64,000 bases of DNA from Miscanthus floridulus (lineage: Eukaryota; Streptophyta; Magnoliopsida; Poales; Poaceae): positions 56,478,852-56,542,851 of the forward strand of contig NC_089584.1 in the NCBI RefSeq assembly GCF_019320115.1. Reading direction: 5' to 3'. Below, piece by piece: positions 31,225 to 43,899 of this stretch. Position 1 is the first letter of the stretch, and each line of letters begins with the position of its first letter. The translations under genes were made by a program, and so were the position numbers. A model generated the notes under the pieces. It had not been told where the DNA came from, did not search any database, and saw nothing but the letters and a program-made list of their open reading frames with translations.

Positions 31225-34200
31225 TGTAACACCCCAGTGTTAAGCATTGCATTTGGCACTTGCATTTCATGAGCGCAAGCATCATCCAAACATTCAAGAA
31301 CATGAGCATATGAAATTTCATCCCATTCTTATACATTGTAACATGAAATGTTGATTATATATATATATGCATATGCTTGTAATCATGTATGACCAATGTG
31401 TGAAATAGTTGTAAGGTAACTACAATACCTTAGACACACCTAGGATGGTGAATGGAACAACTTTTGTATTCATGACATGAACCAATTTTGCTTCTAAGTG
31501 TTGGTTTAATTTGAAATGTCAGTTTCATGATGCTAGTTTGACCAAAGTTGAATAGTAGCTTAGAATGTTTGCATGGTTGTGTGACCTAAATAAAAGTTAT
31601 AGTTCACATCAAGGGTAATAGACTTTATTTAAAGGTCATGAGGTAAATCAGTGTGTAACTTAGTCAAACAAAGCTCACAAAAAGTCCTAAACTGGTTTTT
31701 AGTTTCAAAGTACCTTACTTTGGACCACTGTAGTTTGAAAACCGTTGGGAATTAGGCCAAACTCCTTTAAGCAATCTTGTTGTACTCATGTTGATCTACA
31801 CTATGTATTATGAAGTTTTCAAAAATTCTCCATGGTTTGGGAGATTTGGAGGCTCAAAAATGTGTTGTCAGTCAGTTCCTTCACCTGTCTGAATTGGCCG
31901 GGGCAGCAACCATCGCGGCCGACCAGCACAAGCCGCACGCGACGCATGGTGGCCGTACGCTAGCGCTGGCCCCACCCATTAGGCTGGAGCAGGTAGTAAA
32001 GAGTGCCACATTGCGTGCACCTGCTAACATATGCTCACTCTCGCTCTCACCTCCTCTCTCACCTACACATCGCTCCAGAGTGGAACCACAGTGCTACTCC
32101 ATCGCCGCCGACCTCTAGCGCACTTGCTTGCTACCACCATAGCGACATTGTCCGATTGCTCGCGCACATTGTTCTGTCATCCCCTCCTCCACCTTCCTGA
32201 GCCACTATCCATACCAATTGTGCTCAAGTAAAGCTGCTGTTCGAGTTCACCACTGCCGCGCCATTGCCGGAGCTACGCTGAGCTCGCGTTCGCTATGGCC
32301 ATGCTTCACCGAGCCATCTGATGCATGACTTTCTCTTGTTAGGGTTAGCCTAGGGTCATGTCTAAGTCACGTCGCTGGCTGTTGAGCCAACCCTAGCACA
32401 CCGGTGCTAGAACGCGGCTGCGCACCGCCATGCTTTCACCGCCACCATGCCACGTAGGCGTCCAAGCTTCACCGCTGCTCCACAGTAGCTCCAACCTAAC
32501 CCTAGGTCTCTGTTGCACCACCAGAACTCTATAGCCGAGCTCGCCTGAGCTTGCCATGGCCGAAAACAATGGGTGCGCCACCGCAGCGCTGTCGCCGTCC
32601 TCCATTAGCACCACCACCATTGCCAACCACCATTAGGGGTTCGCCCACTTAGCTCACTAGGTGTGGAAGGAGGAGGGGAACATGTTGATGGTGACCTCAT
32701 CGCCGGTGACCTCACCGACGGCGAGTTCTCGCTGGTCAAAGCCGATGCCCTGCCTCTGTCTCACTAGCACATGGGACCAAGGTTGACTACGAGACCCGCA
32801 TGTTAGTGCCTGTGGGTGTATAGACGGGGTGCACCTAGCAGTTAGGGTTTAGTTGGTTTTTTAATTAATTTCATAGATTTGAATATAAACTTCAAAAATT
32901 CATATCTGGAGCTAGGAGTATCCAAATGGGGTGAACCAAATTTTGTTAGATTCATCTTGAAGTGTACTATTTGATAAAAATATGAAATCTACTACGTAGT
33001 GTATTTTTATTAGAGAATTAAATTGAGCAAAATAAGTGCTTTTAAATTAGTTTATATCTTATAAAATGCATATCTTGAACTAGGAAGGTGATAAAATTAT
33101 GATTTCCAATTTTGCTGATCTTGTGTTGACATGCTCTCGCGAGGAAAAATATTAAACCTATAGTAAGCATACTTGAAATATGGTCTTCCTATTTAATCTT
33201 AATTAATTGCTAATTTATAGTGAAATTAAATAGGGTAAAGATACATAATATATGGTCATGCAAATTTTTACATAGTATTCTTGTGCCAAGAGGAAAGTAA
33301 GAAAAATATTAAGTCTGTTGCTAGACACTTTTCATTAGGCTAAACAAGTTTTACTAAAATAAACTTATATAATTTATCATTTTAGTATAGGTGGCTATAC
33401 TTATCCAAATGGCATGAAATTTGTACAATAGACTATTAGGGTCATATTTAGGCTACTGTAATTTCTCAGAATTTATTGAGCATTGGAAATATTTATCCTT
33501 TAAATCCCCTTATTATCTATGGAAATTAATAAATGAATATAAATAAATTAGTTATGTTTAACCATGATGTTTTCTATGGTGCTTGTGAAGCATATGATCT
33601 CTTGATGTTATTAGTTGGGCTTAGAAGTAATTGGTTGTATGAAACTAGTTAATTATTGCTTTATAATTCAACTAGATGGTTACATGTATAGTTTCTATTG
33701 TGGTGATAATTTGATGATGATAATGGTCTTTTCTATAAAACTTGTTAATAACAAAGGTATAGATAACTTACTTATCTACCTGGTATTAAATTTTCATAGT
33801 CATAGGTCTTATGGATTAAAGAATTATGGTTGTTAGAAGTCTGCTGTCAGAAATGCTTGCTTGTGGACAGATTTGAAAGATTGAATTGTTGGACCTAGAT
33901 AACTACTGAATCACTTTCAGATGATTAAAAGAAAGCAGTAGGCAATTTTATAAGCTCACTAGAAAGTTAACAACCATATTAATTAGACATGTATAGCTCC
34001 TGTTATGGTTAAAACAAATGGCTGCTGCCTTGGAGTCCAGATACTGATCTACATAAGTGTTTGTTTAGTTACTAGAGAAGAGATATGCACCTACTTAGTA
34101 AAAGAAAATATAACTTGTTATCACCTTAAGGAAATGCTATTGAGAATACTTAGGAGGATTCATTTCATCACACTATATGCTATTCTACTTGTCATTATAT

Positions 34201-35893
34201 ATGCATCCATGATATCTTATTTCGTGGTCATGCATATAGGATCGTCCAAAGGGATAACTCTATTGGACTTCGAAGAAGAGCCAGAGGAACAACAGGAGGC
34301 ACCTCAGGCCATAGCTCCAGAAGGTGAGGAGCAAACTCTTGAAGACTTACCCAAGTGCCCAGACCATAGGCCAACTTCTTGTATCAAAGGCAAGCCCAGA
34401 GCATTTTAAGCCTCCCATGTTTTACAAAATATCACTTGAGTCCTTTATGTTTGATGCATTAGGTTATAAGAGTTGATTGGAAACACTTGATGCATAGAAC
34501 TACCATGTCCATATATATACCTTTAACCCTATGTAGGTCTAGTATCGAATCTATGCATAACCATGCTTAGACCGGTAGAAGTCGGGTGATTTCCTATCAC
34601 CTGCGAGATATAGGTGGATACCGAAGCATGGTTGGCTATATTTGCTGTCGTGGAATAGAACCATGGGGTCATGTAACTAGAGGCCGGGCGGAGTCTATGT
34701 GGAGGTTGACTCATGTGATTCCATCTATGCCAGTAAAGGACCATACCATTGTTGGCACTTCTGTTGAGATTGAACACATGCCCCTCACTTAGCTGTCTGG
34801 ATAACTCATTCCGACTGCGAAGCAGAGTAGCTCCACTCAAGCTAGGCCCTGTTCTGTAAAAGTACACACTCTGGATGGTAGTAAGGTTGTTTGGGGAGAC
34901 AAACATGAGCCCAAGGGCAAGCCAGCCCTAAACGTCCTGACAGCTGGTTGTCCCTGATTGTGCGGCGCTGGTCGAACCCACAAAATGTGGAACTAAGTTG
35001 TACCAAAGGTGACCTAAGGTGACTATTGATCAGGTCTGCCTAGGTTCGTGTTAGGAACAAATTCCTAGCTTGTTGAAATCGATTCGAATTGCAGTTTCTC
35101 CTAGACAGTGAGAAACTTGGCTAGCTCCAACATCGTAGTAAGTGTATTATGGAATGATGGTTATGAAGAACATGGAATTACTACATCGGCTATGGTTATT
35201 ATTATTATGCTACTAAGTGATATACCACATGTTTGGCATAGATTAGTTGCTAATCTAGAGACAAATAGCTATAATTAACTTGATGACCAAATTATAACTG
35301 TATACTTGAATTGGTAAGCTTTTTATGCAAAATGTTGTCTAGCTAGCTCAACTTATACATCCTTGCATAATCCTTAGAGTCACTTTTATTTTTGGTTTAT
35401 GATGGGTAAGTCTAGCTGAGTACCTTCTCATACTTAGGTTTTATTCCCATTGTTCCAGATAATATGATGTATCATGGTTACTATAAGAATTGCTTCTGTC
35501 TTGCCATGGACGAGGAGTAGGGCCCTGGGCAAGGCATTTCTCGTTAATCCCCCTCTTACGCTTTTGTGGAATTGTGATCACTAGCTAGCACCATATTTGT
35601 ACAATGATGGAGATGTTGGTTTCAAACTCTATTTGCTTATGCTACTATTTTATTTGAACTTGGTTTGTAATAACTTTAATCTACCCTAATGTATGGAACT
35701 GTATTTGTTAACTTTATGTAATGTGTGACATATATGTTGAATCATGTATTATCATGGTAGTATGTTGATGGTTAATCGAGACCCTTCATGGTACTTGATG
35801 AACTACCGGGTTTATATGGGCTCAAGTATGATAGTGTGACAGCTTGTGGGCTGCCATTGTACTATGGCTCTTATAAATTGGATGGTTCCTGAT
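31225..35893 (+). repeat. Element H 3' LTR (about 4.67 kb)
   Basis: Starts TGTAACACCCCAGTG after the polypurine tract and aligns, inverted, with both element F LTRs. The end is placed after ggatggttcctga by alignment with the F LTR end (ggttggttctacgata); the exact last base is uncertain. It contains a GC-rich island (about 31880-32830), AT-rich stretches (32860-33840), the acidic coding segment at 34240-34409 and a tatatatatata run near 31355. Open frames in the GC island have no recognisable domains. Confidence 0.85.
34240..34409 (+). CDS. Acidic coding-like segment within the element H LTR
   Basis: Reads from a possible splice acceptor (gcatatag|g at 34239) through ITLLDFEEEPEEQQEAPQ and IAPEGEEQ to CPDHRPTS and a stop near 34409. 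The matching segment in the element F LTR (46680-46850, minus strand) encodes a similar peptide, and most nucleotide differences between them fall in third codon positions. The peptide is Glu-rich, about 56 residues, with no known domain. It is in the same orientation as the element transcript. It could be the last exon of an LTR-encoded or captured gene, or the upstream part of a longer frame opening at ATG 34005. Function unknown. Confidence 0.4.
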
Positions 35894-37581
35894 CGCATCC
35901 GTCGATCAGGTCACAGATCGCTTAACAGAATGCTAGCTGCTTGTAGATTTGGTCCTAGATCGATCTAGAGCGAGCAGTGATTTTCCTATGCTACAAGATC
36001 ACCAAGCCACAGTGATCGAGCGACCTCCTAGACCACACCGCATAAGGCAGATAGGTTCTGATGAGCTGATCATGGCTACGCCAGAAGGGAGCATGGTGCG
36101 GTGCTAACCACTTCCAACCACCGGCCTTCGCTTGGATGACTATGAAGCCCCAATGGAGAACCCACCGAGGCCCTACCCCTTTGGGCTAGAGGGTGTAGGA
36201 ACTATGTATCAGAACACTGTCCACCACCTCTTCGCCGACCATGTCGAACACCATCATGTCACTAACCTCTACATGATTGACCCAACTAACTCTAGTCAGC
36301 CCACGCCCATGGTCAACATGGTGGCCCTTTGTCAGCTCTTGGATGATTCCTCTCTTTTGACTGAATCTCTTCACCACGTCTTGGATAAAAGCCCCGACGA
36401 TACTTCCAAGGGCCCTACTTTTCCTCCAAGGTTTAGGGGCATGATTTTCCACGCCAGCCATGATAGCGTTACCAAGGAGGGTGAAACCCCTGAGGCTAGC
36501 AAAGATGGTCATAGCCTGCCTCACCATCAATGCAATCTAGAAGAGGCATTTGACATGGTTGGCGACCAACCAGTCTTTTAGACTCCAAGCGCTAATCTCG
36601 CTATCGCTTTCAACGAGCTTGACAAACTCCCTCACACTCCATAGGTCGAGAAGGTCCATGCGCACATCATAGCTACATAAGTCTAGGTCAATGAGTTTTG
36701 GAATGATGTGCCTTCTTACTACACTACGTTGGCTCATAGCCGCTGCTCCCACCGTGATGGAGGAGGCCAACATCATAGCGCCGACACCCCCTAGGCTAGA
36801 GGCCCCTACCTCTGTAGAGGATCCAGGGGGGTTAGGGTGGCAACCGCAATTAGGAGGTCAATCAACCCACTCGTGACCTTTGTGACCAACTTAATGCAAG
36901 TGCGGATGCCCATGGCTACATCAAAAACAACAGGACCACACGCTACGAAGCAAAGATGGAGCATCGCTGATAATTCAACGCTGAAGACGAAGGATTCGCT
37001 GCTCGCCAAACACCACTCCCTACCGGTGCATTGGGACTTTGCCCCTTTATGGAGAGGCTCTGAGTCGTCTGGTGGCCGGTGAGTTTCAAGGTCATTGGTG
37101 TCAATACCTATGACAGAAAGGCCAACCCTGGTCAGTGCCTAACTCTATACGAGATGGTCGTAAAAGTCATGGGCGGAGATTAGGACATCATGGCAAACTA
37201 CCTTCCTATGATGCACCTTAGCTTGCAGGAGAACTCCATCTGATCTTGGGATGACCTCAAGAAAGTCTTCACCGACAACTACATGGCTACATGCGAGCAG
37301 CCTAGCACCAAGTACAACTTGAAAAAGCTTCATTAGTCCTCCGAGGAATCTCTGCGTCACATCATCAGGCGCTTCTTGTAGTCAAGAAACTCCATCCCCA
37401 ACATCACCAATGTCGAGGCCATCGCTACCTTCACCAAAGGGCTCTGACACGAGTAGCTTTGTGGCAAGCTGTAACACAAGAGGCCCACCTCCATCGGCGA
37501 GCTGATACAAATGATGAATGGATACGCTGACACTGAAGAAGCCAAATAGGCTACCTGCTCTGCTCACGAAGACAGACGTTA
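35894..37581 (+). pseudogene. Element E leader and gag, N-terminal part
   Basis: After a leader without clear coding content (35894-36070) the frame opens near 36070 and more clearly at 36132 (MDDYEAPMENPPRPYPFG), with 149 codons to a TAG at 36581. The capsid core follows at 37082-37580: VIGVNTYDRKANPGQCL, SIPNITNVEAIATFTKGL and GELIQMMNGYADTEEAK, typical of Tat gag, interrupted by several TAG and TGA codons. An intermediate stretch (36582-37080) is frame-shifted and weakly readable. Gag would form the particle. The frame is cut by element D just after a HEDRR-encoding stretch and resumes at 44565. Confidence 0.7.
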
Positions 37582-40500
37582 TGTTGCACCCAATTTTGCA
37601 TACCAAAACCAAGTGCTCATATATGTGCGGCCAGGATGTCCAAACACACATATAATCTCAAATTGCAATAATATCAAAGTAAAGTACTTTATTACATCGC
37701 ATATCTCATCACATAGTTATCACAAGTCTTGCTCATCGACAACATTATTACATAGAGTAGAGAACTAAGCCCAAAACGCCATAGGGACTCCAACTAGGGG
37801 GCATCACCCTAGTAATCCTAGACATCTTCTAGAAACTCTTCATATGCATTATCTGTTACCCATACAGGATTTTCATTGAATGTAAAACAAGTGTAAGCGC
37901 ACCAAGCTTAGCAAGTATAATAAAGGGGTCTATGAGGCTCAAAGGCTAGACATGGTTTGACTATGGTTAGCAATTTTAGTTGGTCCAGTTTTAGCATCCT
38001 GAATCACTACTTTAGTGAATAAACCCAACCCAAGTGATGATAATGAATAATCAAGATTATGTCAATTCCCAACCATCCATAGTAACCACTAATCATGAAG
38101 GATCTAGACCGCACGTATCCATGAGCCCGGCTGTTATAACAGGTTAAATATTTCTATAGAAACTGTACAGCTTTATGCACTGAGCCATGATTCCCAAGGC
38201 TGGGGTTTGGAAAGCCCACATCACCTCTACCTAGGAAGTTTGGCAGGGTTTCACTATGTAACCCTTTGCTAGTCGCACTAACAGGTCATAGATGCTAAGG
38301 TTTTAGCCATCTAGCCATATGTGGCCCTCCTCTAGGAGTGGCACTCATGGTCACGGCACGGTACACACCTGAGTAGGAAAAGAAACATACCAACTAGTGC
38401 CCCCCTTTTGCCCTTACAGAAAGCTATAGATGAGCTAGTACAATCTAGTTAACAAGTTAAAGTCAGAGCCATTTGACACTCGGGGTTGTATGAAACCTCC
38501 TGACTGGTCGCTTCAAGATTAAGTCCTTATGGAGAGGCACTAGAGCACTCAACCTAGTACTGTAGCCCCCTAATTGTTGCTAAAAAGCTCCATTTTAACA
38601 TATTGCATAATACCTTTAGTCATGTTTAACAATTATTTTATGTTGAGTGCTGCAGCATCTATCTAAAATGCATCTGAAACCATAGGTATCAAGGATATGT
38701 GGTACAAATAGTAATCTAGGTAAAGTCCTTGAAGGTAATTCAAATTTAAACACATGCATGTATATGAATTATAGAGTTCATGGGTATAAGGGGCCTTTGC
38801 CACACTTGCCTTCCTCAAAGTTCTCTTCTTGGTACTGTTGGTCACCCAACTGATCCTCAGCAACCACAAACTAATCACCCTCTAGATGTGTTTCAATTCA
38901 CCAATCAAGCATCCATTCCAATCATCACATGCATACAAATATACTTCTATTAGAATAGTACAGCATATAGTAGAAATAGAGATTGAAAAGCTTATAGAAC
39001 TAATCTATGTACTGCTACGAACACATGAGCGAAAGAATCACTCTAATCGGACTTAAAACACAAAAGTTATGCATCATACAACTTTCAATGGCATTTCTGT
39101 AAATAAACCAAACTCAAATATGAATTTAAACTAATAAAATATAAATTTCAATGTGTTCTGGATGGTGCGTGCTATTATTCAAAAGTACATGGGCTAAAAT
39201 AGATAAATACAGGACTAAAAATAAATGCTTTTGAACTGATGTTGGACCGCGGGTTGATTTACTAAAAGTGTCGGGGCTAAACTACAAAATGCGCTCAGCT
39301 GACCATGAGTTGACCATGTTGCCATTGACTGGGCACGACATGGTGCGCACTGGTTGGCTCGGTGCACCACACGCATGTGGATGTGCTGACATGGGCGCAG
39401 TGCACCGCGTTTACGTTCCACAGAGGACCGGTTATATAACCCCGAATGGGTATCCAATCAGAGCCGTCCTCCCATGATCCAATGGTGCAGAAGAAAGGGG
39501 GACTCCCCTCACTGGCGTGTAGTGCCAGCGTAGTGGTGCCATGGTTGCCGATGGCCCGAGCTCACCGGGATCACCGATACGGCGATTCCGATCGCCTCAG
39601 ACCCAACTGGACACACCTAAGTGTAGCGAGCAGCCTTCCAAATCCAATGGAGTACGAGAAGGGGGCAGGGATACACAGTGGGACAATGGTCCCATGGCGG
39701 TGCCATGAACGGCATGGTCTGGAGGTCGCCGGTATGGCGCTCTAGGGCACCATTGGCAAAAAGGAGGGTATGGGGAGGTCAAGTGGCTCACCGCGAGTCC
39801 GATGGGGAGGTTGCCGGCGTCTAGGCTGGCTCCAAGATGATCGGCAATGAGCGGTGGTGGACTGTGAAGAGGAAAGCCGCTGGCGAGCATGAATCCATGA
39901 AGTTGGTGACCAAAATGATGAGAAGAAGGCACCTACAGATGTGGCAGGGCACATCAGAGCTCCTAGGTGAGCCGTCGACAGAAACATGAGTTCGAATTTT
40001 GATGGCGGGGCATGAGTTCGACTATGAACGAGAAAAGAGGAAGGGGAAGGGTTCAACAATGGGGTTTATAGGTGAGCGGGGGAACAATAGAAGGGGAAAT
40101 AGGCACGACATCAATCGCCCGGCATCACCGTAGGTTTTGAATGCCTACCATGGCTGGCTCGATGACTCGGCGGGCAAGCGCCATCACTGGAATGGCGAAG
40201 AAGGAAGGAGAAGGGAGCGGCTAATGTGTTGGTCCCTCGGTGTAGTGAGAGGAGAGGGGGAAACGGTGGGTGCATGGGTGCTAGGCATGGAGCAGGCCTT
40301 CACCTAGGCTAAATGGTGCGCCGAGCATGGGCCGCGGTACGCATGTGGAAGGAAAGCGCAGGAGCGGCTGCCGAGCAGGCCACACTGCTGGGCCACCAAT
40401 GGCCCAAGGCAAGAATGGGGTGCAGGTACAAAATAGAAAAGAGAAACCTTTTTCATTTTCTATTTCTTTACAAACTTGCTCCAAATTCAAACTAGATTTG

Positions 40501-40701
40501 AATTCAAAGTCACTCAACTCTAAACCTACACTCAAACAAAAACCAAAAGGCCTCAACATGAATGCAGCAATCATGTTACTGAATCTTATAGTAAATTTTA
40601 ATTAGCCAAAAATTATTATTTAACCTAGTTTAAAATGCATAAAGATTAATTAAATGATCAAATTTAATTACTAAATTATAATAAATTCTTAGGGTGTTAC
40701 A
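37582..40701 (-). repeat. Element D 3' LTR (3,120 bp)
   Basis: Begins TGTTGCACCC and ends GGGTGTTACA on the plus strand (so TGTAACACCC ... GGGTGCAACA in element orientation). It has a GC-rich part (about 39280-40430) and an AT-rich remainder. Its first 650 or so bases in element orientation match 43900-44559, apart from a block of about 165 bp (40142-40312) missing there. Open frames on both strands at 39215-40605 are LTR shadows with no domain. Confidence 0.88.
38778..38881 (-). other. Possible acidic exon in the element D LTR
   Basis: On the minus strand, following a possible acceptor (acatctag), one frame reads FVVAEDQLGDQQYQEENFEE and ends at a TGA, with a single TAG near its start. It parallels the acidic segment in the F and H LTRs in position and composition but is not clearly homologous. 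Weak call. Confidence 0.25.
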
Positions 40702-40720
40702 AACCTACCCCCTTTAAGAT
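40702..40720 (-). other. Element D polypurine tract
   Basis: The minus strand reads cttaaagggggtaggtt next to the LTR. Confidence 0.75.
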
Positions 40721-40725
40721 GAATC

Positions 40726-41600
40726 TCATCCTTGAGATTCGGGTGATTCAAAAAGATTAGGATAGTCAGATTTCAGATCATCCTCTCTTTCCCAGGTTGC
40801 TAGATAGTTAGATTTTGGATCATCCTCTCTTTTGTAGGTTGCCTCATCTACAGAATGTCTGTTCCATTGAACCTTACACATTCTTATAATCCTGCTCCTT
40901 GTGATTCTCTCAGTTGTGTCCAAAATTCTCACTTGATATTCTTTGTATGAAAGATCCTCCTAGATATCCAGTTCATCCAAAGGTAACTGTTCCTCAGGTA
41001 CCCTCAAACATTTCTTGAGCTATGATACATGGAAAACATCAAGAACACCTGAGAGCTATTCCGGTAATTCTAGTTGGTAAGCAACTTCTGCTCTCTAGTT
41101 GATGACCTTGAAGGGTCCCACATACCTGGGTGACAACTTTCCCTTAGTACGAAATCTCTTAACTCCTCTCATAGGTTAAACTTTGAGATAAACAAAGTCA
41201 CCATTTTGAAACACCAAGTCCCTCCTTCTGGTGTCCACATAGCTCTTCTATCGAGACTATGTGACCTTCAAATTTTGCCATATTGTTTGTACCTGTTTCT
41301 TCGCTTGTTGCAAAACTTCTAGTCCAAAGACTCAGCTTTCCCCATTTGATTCCAAAACAGTGGTGTCCTGCACTTTCTGCCATACAACACTTCAAATGGT
41401 GCCATCTTAAGGCTTTTCTGGTAGCTATTATTATAAGAGAATTTGGCATAGGGCAAACTCTTATCCCAACTAGTCTCGTACTATAAAGCACAAGCTATCA
41501 ACATATCCTCTAAAATCTGATTTGTTCTCTTAGTCTATCCATCTGTCTGAGGATAATAAGCTGAGCTAAAGTTCAACTTCGTGTCCATGGACTCATGCAA
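40726..41600 (-). pseudogene. Element D integrase C-terminus and chromodomain with a 14-codon tandem duplication
   Basis: Upstream frames (41198-41491) hold the end of the integrase core and the C-terminal domain in pieces. The last frame (40726-40932) is a chromodomain reading ERITRSRIIRMCKVQWNRH and then ATYKREDDPKSNYL followed by ATWEREDDLKSDYP. These two 14-residue blocks come from a 42-bp in-frame tandem duplication (40761-40802 and 40803-40844). The duplicated part includes the acidic turn and C-terminal helix start of the domain. Such domains bind modified histone tails in other chromoviruses. Stops and frame changes lie between the core and the chromodomain. Confidence 0.8.
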
Positions 41601-41603
41601 CTT

Positions 41604-43184
41604 CTACCAAAAATGAGATGTGAACTGTGTACCCCTATCTGAAACAATCTTCTTCGGCACTCCATGTAAACATACAATCATTTCCATGTATAACTCTGCC
41701 AACTTCACACTATAGTAAGTTGTCTTGACAGGAATGAAATGTGCTACTTTTGTGAGATGGTCTACAATTACCCAGATAGAGTCATATCCCCTCTGTGTAC
41801 GGGGTAATCCCACTATGAAATCCATTCCAACTTCTTCCCATTTCCACTTGGGTATCTTCATAGGTTGAAATAGACCTGCTGGTCTCTGATGCTCTACCTT
41901 TACTCTTTGGCACATATCACATTGGGTGACATGTTCAGCTACATCTCTTTTTAGTCCATACCACCAATATCTCTCTTTAAGATCAAGATACATTTTAGTA
42001 CTACCCGGGTGTATAGAATAGGCCGAGTCATGAGCTTCCCTCCAAATAGACTTCACTTCTAGCACACAAATCCTTTTACCAAACCAACCTATTCCTTGAT
42101 CATCCATGTGGAAACCTGGGGCTTTTTCGATCACTATACGCTCAGCAATATCTTTGATTTTCTCATCATTCAACTGTCCCTTATGAATCTCTCGTTCTAA
42201 AGTAGGTTCTACCTCTAACTCTATAGTGTTAGCCACAATACCCAAATTTAGGTGTTTGAACTCCTCACACAACTCTTTAGGTAATTGAGTTGCATAGGCC
42301 ATGTTAACATAACTCTTCCTAATCAAACCATCTGCTACAGTGTTAGCTTTCCTAGGATGATAGTGTATTTCCAAGTCGTAATCCTTGATCAACTATAGCC
42401 ACCAGCGCTGCCTCAAATTCAGATCTGTCTGAGTGAATATATACTTCAAACTCTTATGATCAGTATAAATCTCACCCTTGTGACCAATCAGATAATGCCT
42501 CCAAATCTTGAAAGCATGTACCACAACTGCTAACACTAGATCATGAGTCAGATAATTTAATTCATGTTTTCTCAGTTGTCTGGATGCGTAGGCAACAACT
42601 CTATCCTCTTGCATAAGAACATAGCCTAGACCTTGCCATGAGGCATCACAATAGATAGAGAAGCTTTTGGTAAGATCAGGTAAGACAAGCACTAGGGCAG
42701 AAGTCAGTCTCTTTTTCAACTCCTCGAAACTAGTCTGACATTGCTTAGACCATACAAATTTGGCATTCTTCTCTAACAGGACAGTCATAGGTTTTGCTAA
42801 CTTAGAGAATCCCTCGATGAATCTCCAATAGTACCCAGCCATACCGAGGAAACTCTGAATCTCACTAACATCCTGAGGTGGCATCCAACTCAACACATCT
42901 ATAACCTTCTTGGGATCTACTGCTACTCCTCCATCAGAGATTATATGGCCAAGGAAAGATACTTCTTTTAGCCAGAACTCACATGTGCTAAACTTAGCAT
43001 AGAGCTGATGTTCTCTAAGCTTTTGCAATACTAGCCTCAAATGTTCCTCATGTTCTTCTTCATTCTTAGAGTAGACTAATATATCATCAATAAACACAAC
43101 GATAAACTTATCAAGATACTCCATGAATACTTTGTTTATCAAATACATGAAGTAAGTAGGTGCATTTGTTAGACCAAAAGACAT
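41604..43184 (-). pseudogene. Element D RT (C-terminal half), RNase H and integrase, one frame with a single stop
   Basis: A 527-codon stretch in one frame, broken only by a TAG at 42393-42395. RT palm motifs: [19 protein letters not shown], catalytic FIDD in [12 protein letters not shown] (both Asp present) and [19 protein letters not shown]. RNase [32 protein letters not shown] and [12 protein letters not shown]. Integrase: zinc domain with EAHDSAYSIHPGST and CDMCQRV, catalytic Asp in MDFIVGLPRTQ and Asp in SDRGTQF. The third catalytic residue falls in the next, frame-shifted part. Motifs match Tekay-type chromoviruses. This is one of the better-preserved coding blocks in the window. Confidence 0.9.
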
Positions 43185-43890
43185 GACTGTGAACTCATAT
43201 AATCCATATCAGGTCAAAAAATAGTTTTGGGAATGTTAGAATGTCTTATTCTCAACTAATGGTATCCAGATTGGAGGTAGATCTTGGAAAATACACAAGC
43301 TCCTTTCAACTGGTCGAATAGGTCATCGATTCTAGGTAGTGGATACTTGTTCTTAATTGTGACCTCATTAAGTGATCTGTAATCTATGCACATTCTTTGT
43401 GTACCATACTTATTCTCTACAAACAACACTATTGCTCCCTAAGGTGAAGAACTAGGTTGGACATAACCCTTATCTAGCAGATCCCTTATTTGTTTCTTAA
43501 GTTCCGCTAATTCATTCACTCCCATTCTATAGGGTCTCTTAGCTATGGGTGTAGTTCTAGGTAAAAGTTCAATTATAAACTCAATATCTCATTCAGGTGG
43601 CATACCTGATAACTCATCAGGGAAGACATCTGGATACTCATTTACTACCCGTATATCCTCTACTATTGTGCCCTTCAATTGATTAACCCGATAGATTTCT
43701 GAGGCTGACTGTGTTGCTACATACTCAAGTTTCTCTCCAGATGGAGTGGTTAGATTCATGGAACTGTTCCCACAATTTATAACTACCTTTCGGGACCTCA
43801 ACCAATCCATACCTAAGATAACATCAATTCTAGATGAGTCTATGACTACAAGGTTGGCTTGAAATTCTATCCCTTTATGATGAGACTAGC
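43185..43890 (-). pseudogene. Element D protease end and RT N-terminus
   Basis: The frame at 43589-43810 opens with MDWLRSRKVVINC (the conserved block that follows the protease) and ends with NEYPDVFPDELSGMPPE, the start of RT. The RT N-terminal segment between 43185 and 43588 is readable only in changing frames with several stops. The protease active site is not present: the sequence switches to 5' LTR DNA near 43900, so the upstream protease and gag have been deleted. Confidence 0.75.
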
Positions 43891-43899
43891 AGCTAAGTA

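Larger units (their letters stand above)
21931..35893 (+). mobile_element. Element H: Tekay-type chromovirus, 5' half missing, hosting element G
   Basis: Plus-strand element of the same family as F. What remains is the RNase H end and integrase (21931-22942), the integrase C-terminus and chromodomain (30566-31200), the polypurine tract and a 3' LTR of about 4.67 kb (31225 to about 35893). The 5' LTR, gag, protease and RT are missing; the left junction joins truncated element B LTR to RNase H codons at a short shared cata. Element G sits in integrase with a perfect target duplication. The family assignment rests on the chromodomain, the long LTR and close match to element F. Confidence 0.85.

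Noticed and set aside
39215..40605. Several frames of 70-111 codons in the element D LTR
   Set aside because: Present on both strands in GC-rich LTR DNA with no domain; not preserved in the 5' LTR fragment.
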